From: an uncultured Massilia sp.
GTDB taxonomy: Bacteria; Pseudomonadota; Gammaproteobacteria; Burkholderiales; Burkholderiaceae
Direction of reading: 5' to 3'
DNA: 21,097 bases
Assembly: GCA_946481275.1 (NCBI GenBank)
Contig: CAMLMV010000077.1
Span: 1-21,097, forward strand
Shown: piece by piece, positions 15,113 to 21,097 of the stretch
Layout of the letters: each line of letters begins with the position of its first letter
Numbering within the stretch: the first letter of the stretch is position 1
The notes under the pieces: model-generated
Told to the model about the DNA's origin: nothing
Seen by the model: the letters and a program-made list of their open reading frames with translations, nothing else
Database searches by the model: none
Program-made: the position numbers and the translations under genes

Positions 15113-15487
15113 TCAGGAATTGCTCGTCAGGTTTTTATCGGATTCGGCGTCCACGGGCAGCGGTTCGCGCTTGTTCTTGTCGTTCAGGCGGCCAATGGCG
15201 CTGTCCAGTGCGCGCTTGAGCTTGCCGACGGCGCTCGTGATCGACTGCTGCAGGTTTTCCGCATGCGCATGCACGACGACGGGCGCATAGCCCGAGACGA
15301 GTGCTTCCATCATGCAGTGGTTGCTGCCGTCTTCGTGCTTTTCCTTGTTCTCGTTCGAGAGGTGCACGTCCACGCGGCGCACGTGGTCGCCGAAGCGGCC
15401 GATCGCTTCTTCGACCAGGGTGCGGACGCGTTCGTCGAGGCCCGAGTGGCGCTGGATGGTGTTGTCGGTGTTGACATTAACTTCCAT
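15113..15487 (-). CDS. HPF/RaiA-family ribosome-associated (S30AE-like) protein
   Basis: A 124-residue protein resembling ribosome hibernation factors, which bind the decoding region of the 30S subunit and silence ribosomes under stress. The family pattern is seen as RRVDVHLSNENKEK (about 37-50), MEALVSGYAPVVVHAHAENL, and QSITSAVGKLKRALDSAIGRL, followed by a polar tail. E. coli HPF is 95 residues and RaiA 113, so the tail is slightly longer. The start ATG 15487 is preceded by a strong GGAGGAG at about 4 nt. A second in-frame ATG at 15499 lies inside that SD and is not the start. The gene is monocistronic as far as visible. Similar short proteins in Burkholderiales are not always true hibernation factors, so the function is by family. 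Confidence 0.78.
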   Translation of the reverse strand: MEVNVNTDNTIQRHSGLDERVRTLVEEAIGRFGDHVRRVDVHLSNENKEKHEDGSNHCMMEALVSGYAPVVVHAHAENLQQSITSAVGKLKRALDSAIGRLNDKNKREPLPVDAESDKNLTSNS

Positions 15488-15562
15488 AAACTCCTCCAAA
15501 AGTGGTCACATTTGCATCGATGTTACCCGCTCTGGAGAAAACCCGGCGTCCCGCACGCGCAC

Positions 15563-16243
15563 TCAGGTGTTCACGAGGCTCGCCGCGATGTTCACGGACA
15601 GGCCGAGGATGACCAGGTTGAAGAAGAAGGCCAGCACGCAGTGGCCCAGCACGAGCTTGCGCATGGCGCGCGTCTTGACGGTCACGTCCGACGTCTGCAC
15701 GGCGACCGACAAGGTGAACGAGAAGTACAGGAAGTCCCAGTAGTTCGGCTGCGTGTGCTGGTCGGGGAATTCCAGCGGCAGCGCGTGCTTGCTGGCGGTG
15801 TAGTAGATGTGCGCGTAGTGAAAACAATACATGACGCCGACCAGCAGCCAGGACCCGATCACGGTCAGCGCGGTGAACCCGTAGTGCAGCGCCTTCACGT
15901 GGTCCGACGCTTCCTTCATGTTCGCCAGCTCCGTCACGATGGCGTAGACGCTCAGGATCGCGCCGACGATGACGGCGCCCAGCACGGCGCCCCCGCTTTC
16001 GTCCTGTTTCTCGGCGATGGCGCGCACCCGGCTGTGGTCGGCGCGGAACATCGTCCACGCCATCGTCGGCAGATAGGTCCAGACGCCGCTGTTCCAGCCG
16101 ATCAGGGCGCGCCGCAGGTCGCTGTCGTGTCCCATGTTGCGCTCCGGAACGAGGACCCCGACGATCACGCCGAGCATCAGCGCGCCGAGCAGATATGGGC
16201 GGCTGCGGATGAACCGTAACAGGAAGCCCGGCCGCTCCTCCAT
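15563..16243 (-). CDS. DUF1345 family membrane protein
   Basis: A 226-residue inner-membrane protein of unknown function. Hydrophobic segments are seen at about 17-33, 86-106, 121-141 and 196-220, with weaker ones near 50-65 and 170-185. The family hallmark NYWDFLYFSFTLSVAVQTSD is present near residues 167-186. The start ATG 16243 shares one base with the upstream MFS stop (TGATG), so the two proteins are translationally coupled. Family members are widespread and uncharacterised; the coupling to an exporter is the only functional hint. Confidence 0.88.
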   Translation of the reverse strand: MEERPGFLLRFIRSRPYLLGALMLGVIVGVLVPERNMGHDSDLRRALIGWNSGVWTYLPTMAWTMFRADHSRVRAIAEKQDESGGAVLGAVIVGAILSVYAIVTELANMKEASDHVKALHYGFTALTVIGSWLLVGVMYCFHYAHIYYTASKHALPLEFPDQHTQPNYWDFLYFSFTLSVAVQTSDVTVKTRAMRKLVLGHCVLAFFFNLVILGLSVNIAASLVNT

Positions 16244-17505
16244 CACGTGGCTCCGGCCTTCGCCGCGCGCTCCGCTTCGTGATGCGGGAAGCGGTCCATG
16301 CGCGACAGCACGGGGAACAGCTTCATCCACGTGCCCGTGACGACGAGCGTGGCGACGCCGCCGAACACGATCGCGCGCACGAGGCCGAACCAGCTCGCCG
16401 TGAGGCCCGACTCGAATTCGCCCAGTTCGTTGGAGGCGCCGATGAACACCGCGTTCACGGCGCTGACGCGGCCGCGGATCTCGTCCGGCGTCTCGTACTG
16501 CACGAGCAGGTGGCGGATGTAGACGCTGACCATGTCGCCCGCGCCCAGCAGGAACAGCGCGACGAGGGCGACATAAAAGCTGTGCGTCAGGCCCATCGTC
16601 ACGGTGGCCGCGCCGAACAGGGCGACGCCGCCGAACATCCACGCGCCGACCTTGCGCGTGATGGGCCAGAACGCGAGTGCGATCGAGCACAAGGTGGCGC
16701 CCGCGCCGGGCGCCGTCCGCAACAGGCCCAGGCTCGTCGGCCCCGCATGCAGCACGTCGTGCGCATACGCGGGCAGCAGGGCGGTGGCGCCGCCGAACAG
16801 CACGGCGAACAGGTCGAGCGAGATCGCGCCCAGCACGATCGGCCGCGACCACACGAAGCGCAGGCCTTCCAGCAGCGTGTGCCAGCTGACGGGGGCCTTG
16901 TTCATCGCCTGCGGGGCGCTCTTCGTGCCGGACATCAGCAGCACGGCGATGACGAGCAGGGTGCTCGACACGGCATACACGACGTTCGGCCCGAACACGT
17001 ACAGCAGGCCGCCCACGACGGGACCGGCGATCACGGCCACCTGGAACGTGGACGAGCTCAGCGCCACGGCCTGCGAGAAATCCTTCGTGGAGACGAGGTT
17101 GCGCAGCACGGCCTGCGACGCCGGCTGCATGAAGGCGCGTGCGCTGCCGAACAGCACGAGTACGGCGTACACGGGCCACACGGTCTTGCTGCCGGACAGC
17201 GTGAACGCGACGAGCAGCAGGCTGCACAGCAGCTGCGTGGCCATGCACGCGATGACGATCTTGCGGCGGTCGTGCGTGTCGGCCACGTGGCCGGCCCACA
17301 GGATCAGGATAAGGAACGGGGCGAACTGGGCGAGGCCGATCAGGCCGAGGTCGAACAGGCTGTGCGTGATCTGGTAGACCTGCCAGCCGATGGCGACGCT
17401 CTGCATCTGGACGGCGAGCGTGCCGAGGAAGCGCGAGGAGAGATAGAACGAAACGTTACGGTTGCGCAGGACGGCAAGGCGCCCTGTCGAAGAAAGCACG
17501 GACAT
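16243..17505 (-). CDS. MFS transporter, MFS_3/EntS-like
   Basis: A 420-residue transporter with about 12 transmembrane helices. Motif A reads AGHVADTHDRRK at 71-82, and GTLAVQMQSVAIGWQVY near residues 28-44 is typical of the EntS/enterobactin-exporter-like branch. The substrate is unknown. ATG 17505 fits the family N-terminus (RLAVLRNRNVSFYLSSRFLG) but has no good SD. An in-frame TTG at 17535 has GAGGG directly against it with no spacing, which is unlikely to work. It is coupled to the DUF1345 gene and lies 78 bp downstream of the methyltransferase-like gene. It shares family and general layout with the MFS gene at 686-1909, but the two are clearly different sequences and not a recent duplication. 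Confidence 0.9.
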   Translation of the reverse strand: MSVLSSTGRLAVLRNRNVSFYLSSRFLGTLAVQMQSVAIGWQVYQITHSLFDLGLIGLAQFAPFLILILWAGHVADTHDRRKIVIACMATQLLCSLLLVAFTLSGSKTVWPVYAVLVLFGSARAFMQPASQAVLRNLVSTKDFSQAVALSSSTFQVAVIAGPVVGGLLYVFGPNVVYAVSSTLLVIAVLLMSGTKSAPQAMNKAPVSWHTLLEGLRFVWSRPIVLGAISLDLFAVLFGGATALLPAYAHDVLHAGPTSLGLLRTAPGAGATLCSIALAFWPITRKVGAWMFGGVALFGAATVTMGLTHSFYVALVALFLLGAGDMVSVYIRHLLVQYETPDEIRGRVSAVNAVFIGASNELGEFESGLTASWFGLVRAIVFGGVATLVVTGTWMKLFPVLSRMDRFPHHEAERAAKAGAT

Positions 17506-17583
17506 AGGTTGGGAGAGGGAGTGGCGGGAATGCAACCCTCATTGTGCCTGATGTCCGCGCAACGCGCTGTCTTGACTGCGGCG

Positions 17584-18342
17584 TTATTTCTTGACGAACC
17601 GGATCGCGAACTTGTCGTCCGGCGCGCCCTTCATTTCGAAGAACGGCTGCTCGCGCGGGTCGGACGGCGCGCGCAGGTAATCGCTGCGGGCGTCGACCTT
17701 GAAGCCGGCCTTCGTCACCTCGTCGACGACGGCGTCCTCGTCGATGCGGTGCAGCGTCTTCGTGGCCGACAGGCCGCTGCCCTTTTTGGCCGCGTTGTCG
17801 ATGACGACGAGGTGGCCGCCCGGCTTGAGGGCGTCGTACAGGCGCTTGTTCAGCGCCGCGCGGTCGGCCGGCGTGTTGACGATGTCGTGGTACGACATGT
17901 TGATCGTGATGAGGTCCAGCGGCGGCGTGCCTTTCGGGACCGGATCGTTGAAGTCCGCCACGACGGCGTGCAGGTTCGGCAGCGTGGCCTGGCCCAGGCG
18001 CGCGTCCAGCCTGGCGTTCGGCTTGGCGTTCTGGGCCCAGACTTCGCCCTTGCTGCCCACGGCCGCCGCCAGCAGGGCCGCGGTGGCGCCGCCGCCGGAA
18101 GACACGTCGAGCACCTTCATGCCCGGCTTCACCTGGGCGAACGTGAGGAACTCGGCGGATTTGCGGTGTTCGTCGCCCTTGCGGTCGTCGTCGGTGCGCA
18201 GGGGGCTGGCGAGGACGGATTGCCAGTTGTTGCTCGCCTGGTCGGCAGCGTGGGCGGGGAGGGCACCCGAAAGGAGGGCTGTCGATGCGAGGGCGGCCGA
18301 CAGCGCGAGCAGGACAGGGGCACGGCGGAGCGTCTTATACAT
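17584..18342 (-). CDS. Exported class I SAM-methyltransferase-like protein
   Basis: A 252-residue protein with a clear Sec signal peptide: RR at 6-7, a hydrophobic core 9-27, and cleavage after AHA at residue 32. The mature part has a Rossmann methyltransferase fold. SAM-binding motif I reads VLDVSSGGGATAALL (77-91), with Ser-Ser replacing the usual Gly-Cys; DLITINMSYHDIV resembles motif IV, and ALKPGGHLVVIDN is motif post-IV. The odd feature is export, because SAM is made in the cytoplasm. The protein could act on something before export, be retained, or have lost catalysis. ATG 18342 starts the signal peptide; AAGGG lies about 9 nt upstream. A GC hairpin (18370-18386) lies in the leader. 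Similar exported methyltransferase-like proteins exist in Proteobacteria, as far as I know without a defined substrate. Confidence 0.82.
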   Translation of the reverse strand: MYKTLRRAPVLLALSAALASTALLSGALPAHAADQASNNWQSVLASPLRTDDDRKGDEHRKSAEFLTFAQVKPGMKVLDVSSGGGATAALLAAAVGSKGEVWAQNAKPNARLDARLGQATLPNLHAVVADFNDPVPKGTPPLDLITINMSYHDIVNTPADRAALNKRLYDALKPGGHLVVIDNAAKKGSGLSATKTLHRIDEDAVVDEVTKAGFKVDARSDYLRAPSDPREQPFFEMKGAPDDKFAIRFVKK

Positions 18343-18369
18343 GTTATTGGACCCTTTCTCGATTGGGAA

Positions 18370-18386
18370 CCGGCCGGCGCGGCCGG
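18370..18386 (-). other. GC hairpin in the leader of the methyltransferase-like gene
   Basis: CCGGCC-GGCGC-GGCCGG is a perfect 6-bp stem with a 5-base loop, lying 28 bp before the start codon. There is no U-run, so it would be a leader structure and not a terminator. Confidence 0.35.
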
Positions 18387-18408
18387 GCAACCGGGAACAT
18401 ACTCCAAA

Positions 18409-18437
18409 TTCTTGTCGAGATATACAGGAATCGCATC
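18409..18437 (-). promoter_or_regulatory. Possible sigma-70 promoter for the methyltransferase-like gene
   Basis: On the minus strand, CAGACA and TATATC, each 4 of 6 to consensus, are separated by 17 bases, with TG directly before the -10. They lie in the 118-bp gap between the reductase stop and the methyltransferase-like start. The overlapping TGCCCC-GGC-GGGGCA hairpin at 18446-18460, next to the reductase stop, lacks a U-run. Weak matches, so low confidence. Confidence 0.3.
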
Positions 18438-18460
18438 TGCATGTCTGCCCCGCCGGGGCA

Positions 18461-19489
18461 TCAGGGCTGGGCCAGGTCCGCTTCCGTCGTGAAGGCGTCG
18501 GCGTAGAACTCGTCGGCCGGCAGGCCGCATTGCTCGACGTAGTCGCGCCGCGCGGAATCGACCATGATCGGCGCGCCGCACGCATACACCTGGTGGTTGG
18601 ACAGGTCGGGAATGTCCTGCATCACCGCCGCGTGCACGAAGCCCGTGCGGCCCGTCCAGCCGTCTTCCGCCAGCGCGTCCGAGATGACCGGCACGTACGT
18701 GAAGTGCGGCAGCTCGCGCGCCCACTGTTCGCACAGCTCGTGCATGTACAGGTCCTGCGGCCGGCGTCCGCCCCAGTACAGGGCGACGGGACGTTCCGAC
18801 TTCAGGTGGATCATGTGCTCGACAAGCGCCTTCACCGGCGCGAAGCCGGTGCCCGAGGCCAGCAGCACGATCGGCTTGTCGGAATCCTCGCGCAGGAAGA
18901 AGGTACCGAGCGGACCCTCGAACCGCAGGATGTCGCGTTCCTTCATCGTCGAGAAGACATGGTCCGTGAACACCCCGCCCGGGAGGTGGCGGATGTGCAG
19001 CTCGAGCGGGCCGCCCAGCGACGGCGCGCTGGCGATGCTGTAGGCGCGGCGTTTGCCGTCCTTGAGCATGAACTCGATGTACTGGCCGGCGCGGTAGGCG
19101 AGGGCTTCGTTGGCCGGCAGCTGCAAGGTGAGGATGGCGACGTCCGGCGCGGCGCGGCGGATGGCGGTGACGCGGGTCGGCATCTTGCGCACCGGGTACT
19201 CGCTGCTGCCGCCCACTTCGCGCGCTTCGATCACGACGTTGCCCTCGGGGACGGCACAGCACATCAGGGCGAGACCCTGCAGCTTTTCCTGGTCGGTCAG
19301 CGCGCGAGCCTGGTGCGGCTTGTGGTGGATCGTGCCTTCGATGACCTTGCCCTTGCAGGAACCGCAGGCGCCGTTCTTGCAACCGTACGGCAGGCCGATG
19401 CCGGAGCGGATCGCGGCCGCGAGCACGGTTTCGTCGGCCTCGCAGTCATAGTGGTGGCCGCTGGGCTGGACAGTGATCTGAAACGTCAT
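18461..19489 (-). CDS. Ferredoxin-fused NAD(P)H flavin reductase (CDP-6-deoxy-delta-3,4-glucoseen reductase-like)
   Basis: A 342-residue iron-sulfur flavoprotein that should move electrons from NAD(P)H through FAD to a plant-type [2Fe-2S] centre. The N-terminal ferredoxin domain (1-90) has ligands C37, C42 and C45 in CKNGACGSC plus C77 (or C78) in LMCCAVP. The FAD domain (about 100-200) has RAYSIAS at 148-154. The NAD domain (about 205-335) has GTGFAPVKALVEH and YACGAP. The order matches AscD/RfbI-type reductases; in Burkholderiales this annotation is common outside deoxysugar clusters, so the physiological partner is uncertain. Related fusions are oxygenase reductases and methane monooxygenase component C. 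ATG 19489 has GAGG 5 nt upstream. Divergent from the epimerase-like gene with only 11 bp between start codons. No deoxysugar genes are nearby. Confidence 0.88.
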   Translation of the reverse strand: MTFQITVQPSGHHYDCEADETVLAAAIRSGIGLPYGCKNGACGSCKGKVIEGTIHHKPHQARALTDQEKLQGLALMCCAVPEGNVVIEAREVGGSSEYPVRKMPTRVTAIRRAAPDVAILTLQLPANEALAYRAGQYIEFMLKDGKRRAYSIASAPSLGGPLELHIRHLPGGVFTDHVFSTMKERDILRFEGPLGTFFLREDSDKPIVLLASGTGFAPVKALVEHMIHLKSERPVALYWGGRRPQDLYMHELCEQWARELPHFTYVPVISDALAEDGWTGRTGFVHAAVMQDIPDLSNHQVYACGAPIMVDSARRDYVEQCGLPADEFYADAFTTEADLAQP

Positions 19490-19494
19490 ACAAT
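19467..19494 (+). promoter_or_regulatory. Sigma-70-like promoter placing the transcript start at the epimerase start codon
   Basis: TGGACA (19467-19472, 5 of 6 to TTGACA) and TACAAT (19489-19494, 5 of 6 to TATAAT) are separated by 16 bp. Transcription would begin about 7 bases after the -10, at 19501, which is the A of the epimerase ATG. No ribosome binding site precedes that ATG. The promoter lies inside the first codons of the divergent reductase gene and overlaps its start. Confidence 0.5.
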
Positions 19495-19500
19495 CCTCGA

Positions 19501-20382
19501 ATGGATACAAAAAACAATGTCAGGTTCAATAAGCCGCGCCTCCTGATCGTGGGCTGCGGCGACGTCGGCATGCGTCTGCTGCCGCTGGTGCGTGAGCGTT
19601 TTCGCGTGTTCGCCGTGACGAGCCAGCCGGCCCGGTGCGCGGAACTGCGTGCGGCCGGTGCCACTCCCGTCGTGGCCGACCTCGACCGGCCGGGGACGAT
19701 GAAGCGGCTGGCCGGACTGGCGCAGCGGGTCGTCCATCTTGCGCCGCCACAGCAGGATGGCGCGCTCGATTTGCGCACCCGCAATTTGACCGCCATTCTA
19801 CCCGACGGCGCACGGGTGGTTTATGTCAGCACCACGGGCGTCTACGGCGACCGCGGCGGCGCGGCGACCCCCGAGACGACGCCCGTCGCCCCGCGCAACG
19901 CCCGGGCGCGGCGCCGCGTGGACGCGGAACGCGTGCTGCGCGCGTGGGCCGTGGCGAGTGGCGGCAAGGTGGCGATCCTGCGCGCGCCCGGCATCTATGC
20001 AAAGGACCGCCTGCCCATCGAACGGCTGCAGCGCGGCACGCCGGCGCTGGCGAGCGCGGACGACGTGTACACGAACCACATCCACGCGGACGACCTGGCC
20101 CGCCTGTGCGCGCTGGCGCTGTTCCGCGCGCGGCCGGGGCGCGTCTACAACGCGACCGACGATACGCGCATGAAAATGGGGGATTATTTCGATCTCGTGG
20201 CCGACACGTTCGGGCTCGCCCGGCCGCCGCGTCTCGCGCGTGCCGAGCTGGAGAAGGCGGTGTCGCCCATGCTGTTGTCGTTCATGTCGGAATCGCGCCA
20301 GCTGGACAACCGCCGCATCGGCACGGAGCTGCGGGCCCGGCTGCGCTATCCGCATGTCGGCGATGGCATAAGGGCGGCTTAA
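19501..20382 (+). CDS. NAD(P)-dependent epimerase/dehydratase-like (YeeZ-type) protein
   Basis: A 293-residue extended-SDR protein. The Rossmann dinucleotide motif is RLLIVGCGDVGMRLLP (13-28). The active-site-like segment is VVYVSTTGVYGD (106-117) with Tyr115. The usual SDR Lys (YxxxK) is not found at the expected place, as in other YeeZ-like proteins. A later VYNATDDTRMKMGDYF matches the family's substrate-side region. Members resemble sugar-nucleotide epimerases but have no proven reaction that I can name. The start at 19501 is needed to keep the Rossmann strand; it lacks an SD and the predicted promoter would give a leaderless mRNA. Divergent from the flavin reductase. The downstream HTH gene begins 146 bp after its stop. 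Confidence 0.85.
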   Translation: MDTKNNVRFNKPRLLIVGCGDVGMRLLPLVRERFRVFAVTSQPARCAELRAAGATPVVADLDRPGTMKRLAGLAQRVVHLAPPQQDGALDLRTRNLTAILPDGARVVYVSTTGVYGDRGGAATPETTPVAPRNARARRRVDAERVLRAWAVASGGKVAILRAPGIYAKDRLPIERLQRGTPALASADDVYTNHIHADDLARLCALALFRARPGRVYNATDDTRMKMGDYFDLVADTFGLARPPRLARAELEKAVSPMLLSFMSESRQLDNRRIGTELRARLRYPHVGDGIRAA

Positions 20383-20473
20383 GCATTTCGCAACTAATCC
20401 ATGTATCATTCGGGTACGCCGTAGAGCGACCACACAAAGAACTTATATTTCCCGAAACTGGCTGATTTTCCGT

Positions 20474-20488
20474 AACCCACTATGGGTT
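20474..20488. promoter_or_regulatory. Inverted repeat upstream of the small HTH gene (candidate operator)
   Basis: AACCCA-CTA-TGGGTT is a perfect 6-bp inverted repeat with a 3-base centre, 40 bp before the ATG of the HTH-like gene. Position and size suit binding of a dimeric repressor, possibly that protein itself. A TATATT (20444-20449) lies upstream and could be a -10, but no good -35 is found at 15-19 bp. The rest of the 146-bp gap (20383-20528) shows nothing else clear. Confidence 0.4.
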
Positions 20489-20528
20489 GTGGAGAATTTC
20501 CCATGGATGTCACAAGCGAAAGACGAAC

Positions 20529-20795
20529 ATGCCCATCAGACGCCTGCCCGAGGGCGCCGAGTACGACCCGAACCGGGTGCTCGACGCCATCATCAATAAA
20601 CTCAAGCTCAAGAACGATGCCGCGCTGTCGCGCCTGCTGGAAGTGGCGCCGCCCGTGATCAGCAAGATCCGCCACAACACGCTGCCGATCGGCGCCACCA
20701 TCCTGCTGCGCATGCACGAGGTGTCCGACTACAGCATCCGCGAGCTGCGCGCGCTGATGGTGCGGGCGGACGGCGCGGGCGTCGGCCTGGCCTGA
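20529..20795 (+). CDS. Small helix-turn-helix-like protein (Cro/XRE-like)
   Basis: An 88-residue protein with a probable HTH at about 29-50: NDAALSRLLEVAPPVISKIR, where a Ser-Lys-Ile-Arg recognition helix follows the turn, as in XRE repressors. Before it is VLDAIINKLKL, and after it a conserved-looking LPIGATILLRMHEVSDYSIRELRALM. Similar small proteins occur in Oxalobacteraceae and are usually annotated hypothetical or transcriptional regulator; this is from memory, not a search. ATG 20529 is the only ATG before the domain and has a weak SD; an in-frame TTG at 20487 would add 14 residues unlike the rest. A palindrome lies 40 bp upstream. It is convergent with the repeat gene and separated from it by the terminator hairpin. 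It has no catalytic domain and probably binds DNA. Confidence 0.75.
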   Translation: MPIRRLPEGAEYDPNRVLDAIINKLKLKNDAALSRLLEVAPPVISKIRHNTLPIGATILLRMHEVSDYSIRELRALMVRADGAGVGLA

Positions 20796-20798
20796 GCC

Positions 20799-20829
20799 AA
20801 AAAAATCCGCCCCGGGGTACGGGGCGGAT
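20799..20829 (-). terminator. Rho-independent terminator of the minus-strand repeat gene
   Basis: A 10-bp perfect stem, ATCCGCCCCG with CGGGGCGGAT (20805-20814 and 20820-20829), has a 5-base loop. On the minus strand it is followed by a T-run (the plus-strand A run 20799-20804). It begins 28 bases after the stop of the repeat gene. This is the strongest terminator in the window and shows that a minus-strand transcript ends here. On the plus strand the hairpin lies 9 bases after the HTH stop but lacks a T-run. Confidence 0.88.
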
Positions 20830-20857
20830 CGGGCTGCGCGGCCGGCGTCCGCTTGCC

Positions 20858-21097
20858 TCAGGCGGCCGATACGGACTGGGCGGCTGTCTGCGTCGGCTTG
20901 TTGTGTTTCCACGGGCCGGCGCACCAGGCGGTGCCGACGCTGATCGTGTCCACGGCGCGCTTGGTCACCATGTCGATGTGCGGTCCGGCGCACCAGGCCG
21001 TGGCGGCGTTGATCGTGTCCCCGGCACGCCTGGTCACCTTGTCGATGTGGGGGCCGGCGCACCAGGCGGTACCGGCATTGATCGTGTCCCCGGCACG
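20858..21097 (-). CDS. Tandem-repeat protein or peptide precursor, C-terminal part (5' end outside window)
   Basis: A frame open from the right edge to TGA at 20858-20860 encodes at least 79 residues. I do not recognise the family. The visible part is three copies of a 23-residue unit: RAGDTINAxTAWCAGPHID plus a short spacer ending RR or KR before the next unit; the last copy departs after TAWCAGP and ends with a Gln/Ala/Ser-rich tail. Each unit has one Trp-Cys pair. Support for the frame: the stop is followed after 28 bases by a T-run terminator, third positions are GC-rich, and of seven codons that differ between units 1 and 2, four are synonymous, with conservative R/K and G/A changes among the rest. 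The start, leader and any partner genes lie beyond 21097. Another minus frame (20406-21062) runs through the terminator and is rejected. Confidence 0.72.
   Translation of the reverse strand, partial: RAGDTINAGTAWCAGPHIDKVTRRAGDTINAATAWCAGPHIDMVTKRAVDTISVGTAWCAGPWKHNKPTQTAAQSVSAA
20891..21097 (-). repeat. 69-bp tandem repeat, about three units, continuing past the window edge
   Basis: Unit 1 (21029-21097) and unit 2 (20960-21028) are full 69-bp copies. Unit 3 (20891-20959) matches for about 48 bp and then diverges. The period is an exact multiple of three, so the reading frame is kept. There is no spacer of unique sequence between units, so this is not a CRISPR array. The number of further copies to the right is unknown. 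Confidence 0.9.

Noticed and set aside
20406..21062. 218-codon minus frame over the repeat region
   Set aside because: It reads through the strong terminator and into the HTH gene and epimerase gap, is Arg/His/Asp-rich, and loses to the frame that ends just before the terminator.
20891..21097. CRISPR-like array at the right edge
   Set aside because: Units are contiguous 69-bp copies without unique spacers and keep an open reading frame.

Overview
The window is GC-rich, densely packed bacterial chromosome. Gene content and protein flavour fit a Betaproteobacterium of the Oxalobacteraceae (Massilia/Duganella/Telluria-like). That placement is an inference from protein families; there is no rRNA or tRNA marker here. 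No insertion sequence, tRNA, CRISPR array or prophage gene was seen. No gene-free stretch exceeds about 150 bp.

Layout. (1) 3-698: the 3' part of pyrF on the plus strand, overlapping the end of a convergent gene. (2) 686-4397, minus strand: an Fnr/Crp-like-domain diguanylate cyclase, then exonuclease I (sbcB), then an MFS exporter. (3) 4492-11515, minus strand: a tightly overlapping five-gene signalling operon. In transcription order it holds a GGDEF-EAL protein with a degenerate cyclase site, an exported-sensor TPR histidine kinase, a receiver-HisKA_3 kinase, a NarL-type response regulator and an acyltransferase-3 membrane enzyme. Every junction overlaps by 4 to 11 bases, so the genes look co-translated, and the acyltransferase is a plausible output or passenger. 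(4) 11666-15091: a TonB-dependent receptor (minus) divergent from a cobalamin/metal-binding BtuF-like protein (plus). (5) 15113-18342, minus strand: an HPF/RaiA-like ribosome protein, a DUF1345 membrane protein coupled to a second MFS transporter, and an exported SAM-methyltransferase-like protein. (6) 18461-20382: a ferredoxin-fused flavin reductase divergent from an NAD-dependent epimerase-like protein, with start codons only 11 bp apart. (7) 20529-21097: a small HTH-like protein convergent with an incomplete gene encoding a 23-residue tandem repeat that carries one Trp-Cys pair per unit.

Most interesting points. The repeat gene at the right edge (69-bp units, strong terminator, mostly synonymous or conservative differences) is the best candidate for something undescribed, for example a multi-copy peptide precursor or a repeat protein; the window cuts it off. 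Next is a 52-54 bp sequence present twice, 9.8 kb apart, each time just upstream of a minus-strand gene (the diguanylate cyclase and the TonB receptor). Third is the c-di-GMP/phosphorelay operon, in which the two GGDEF proteins have opposite predicted activities. Functional calls rest on motifs read by eye; no database search was run.
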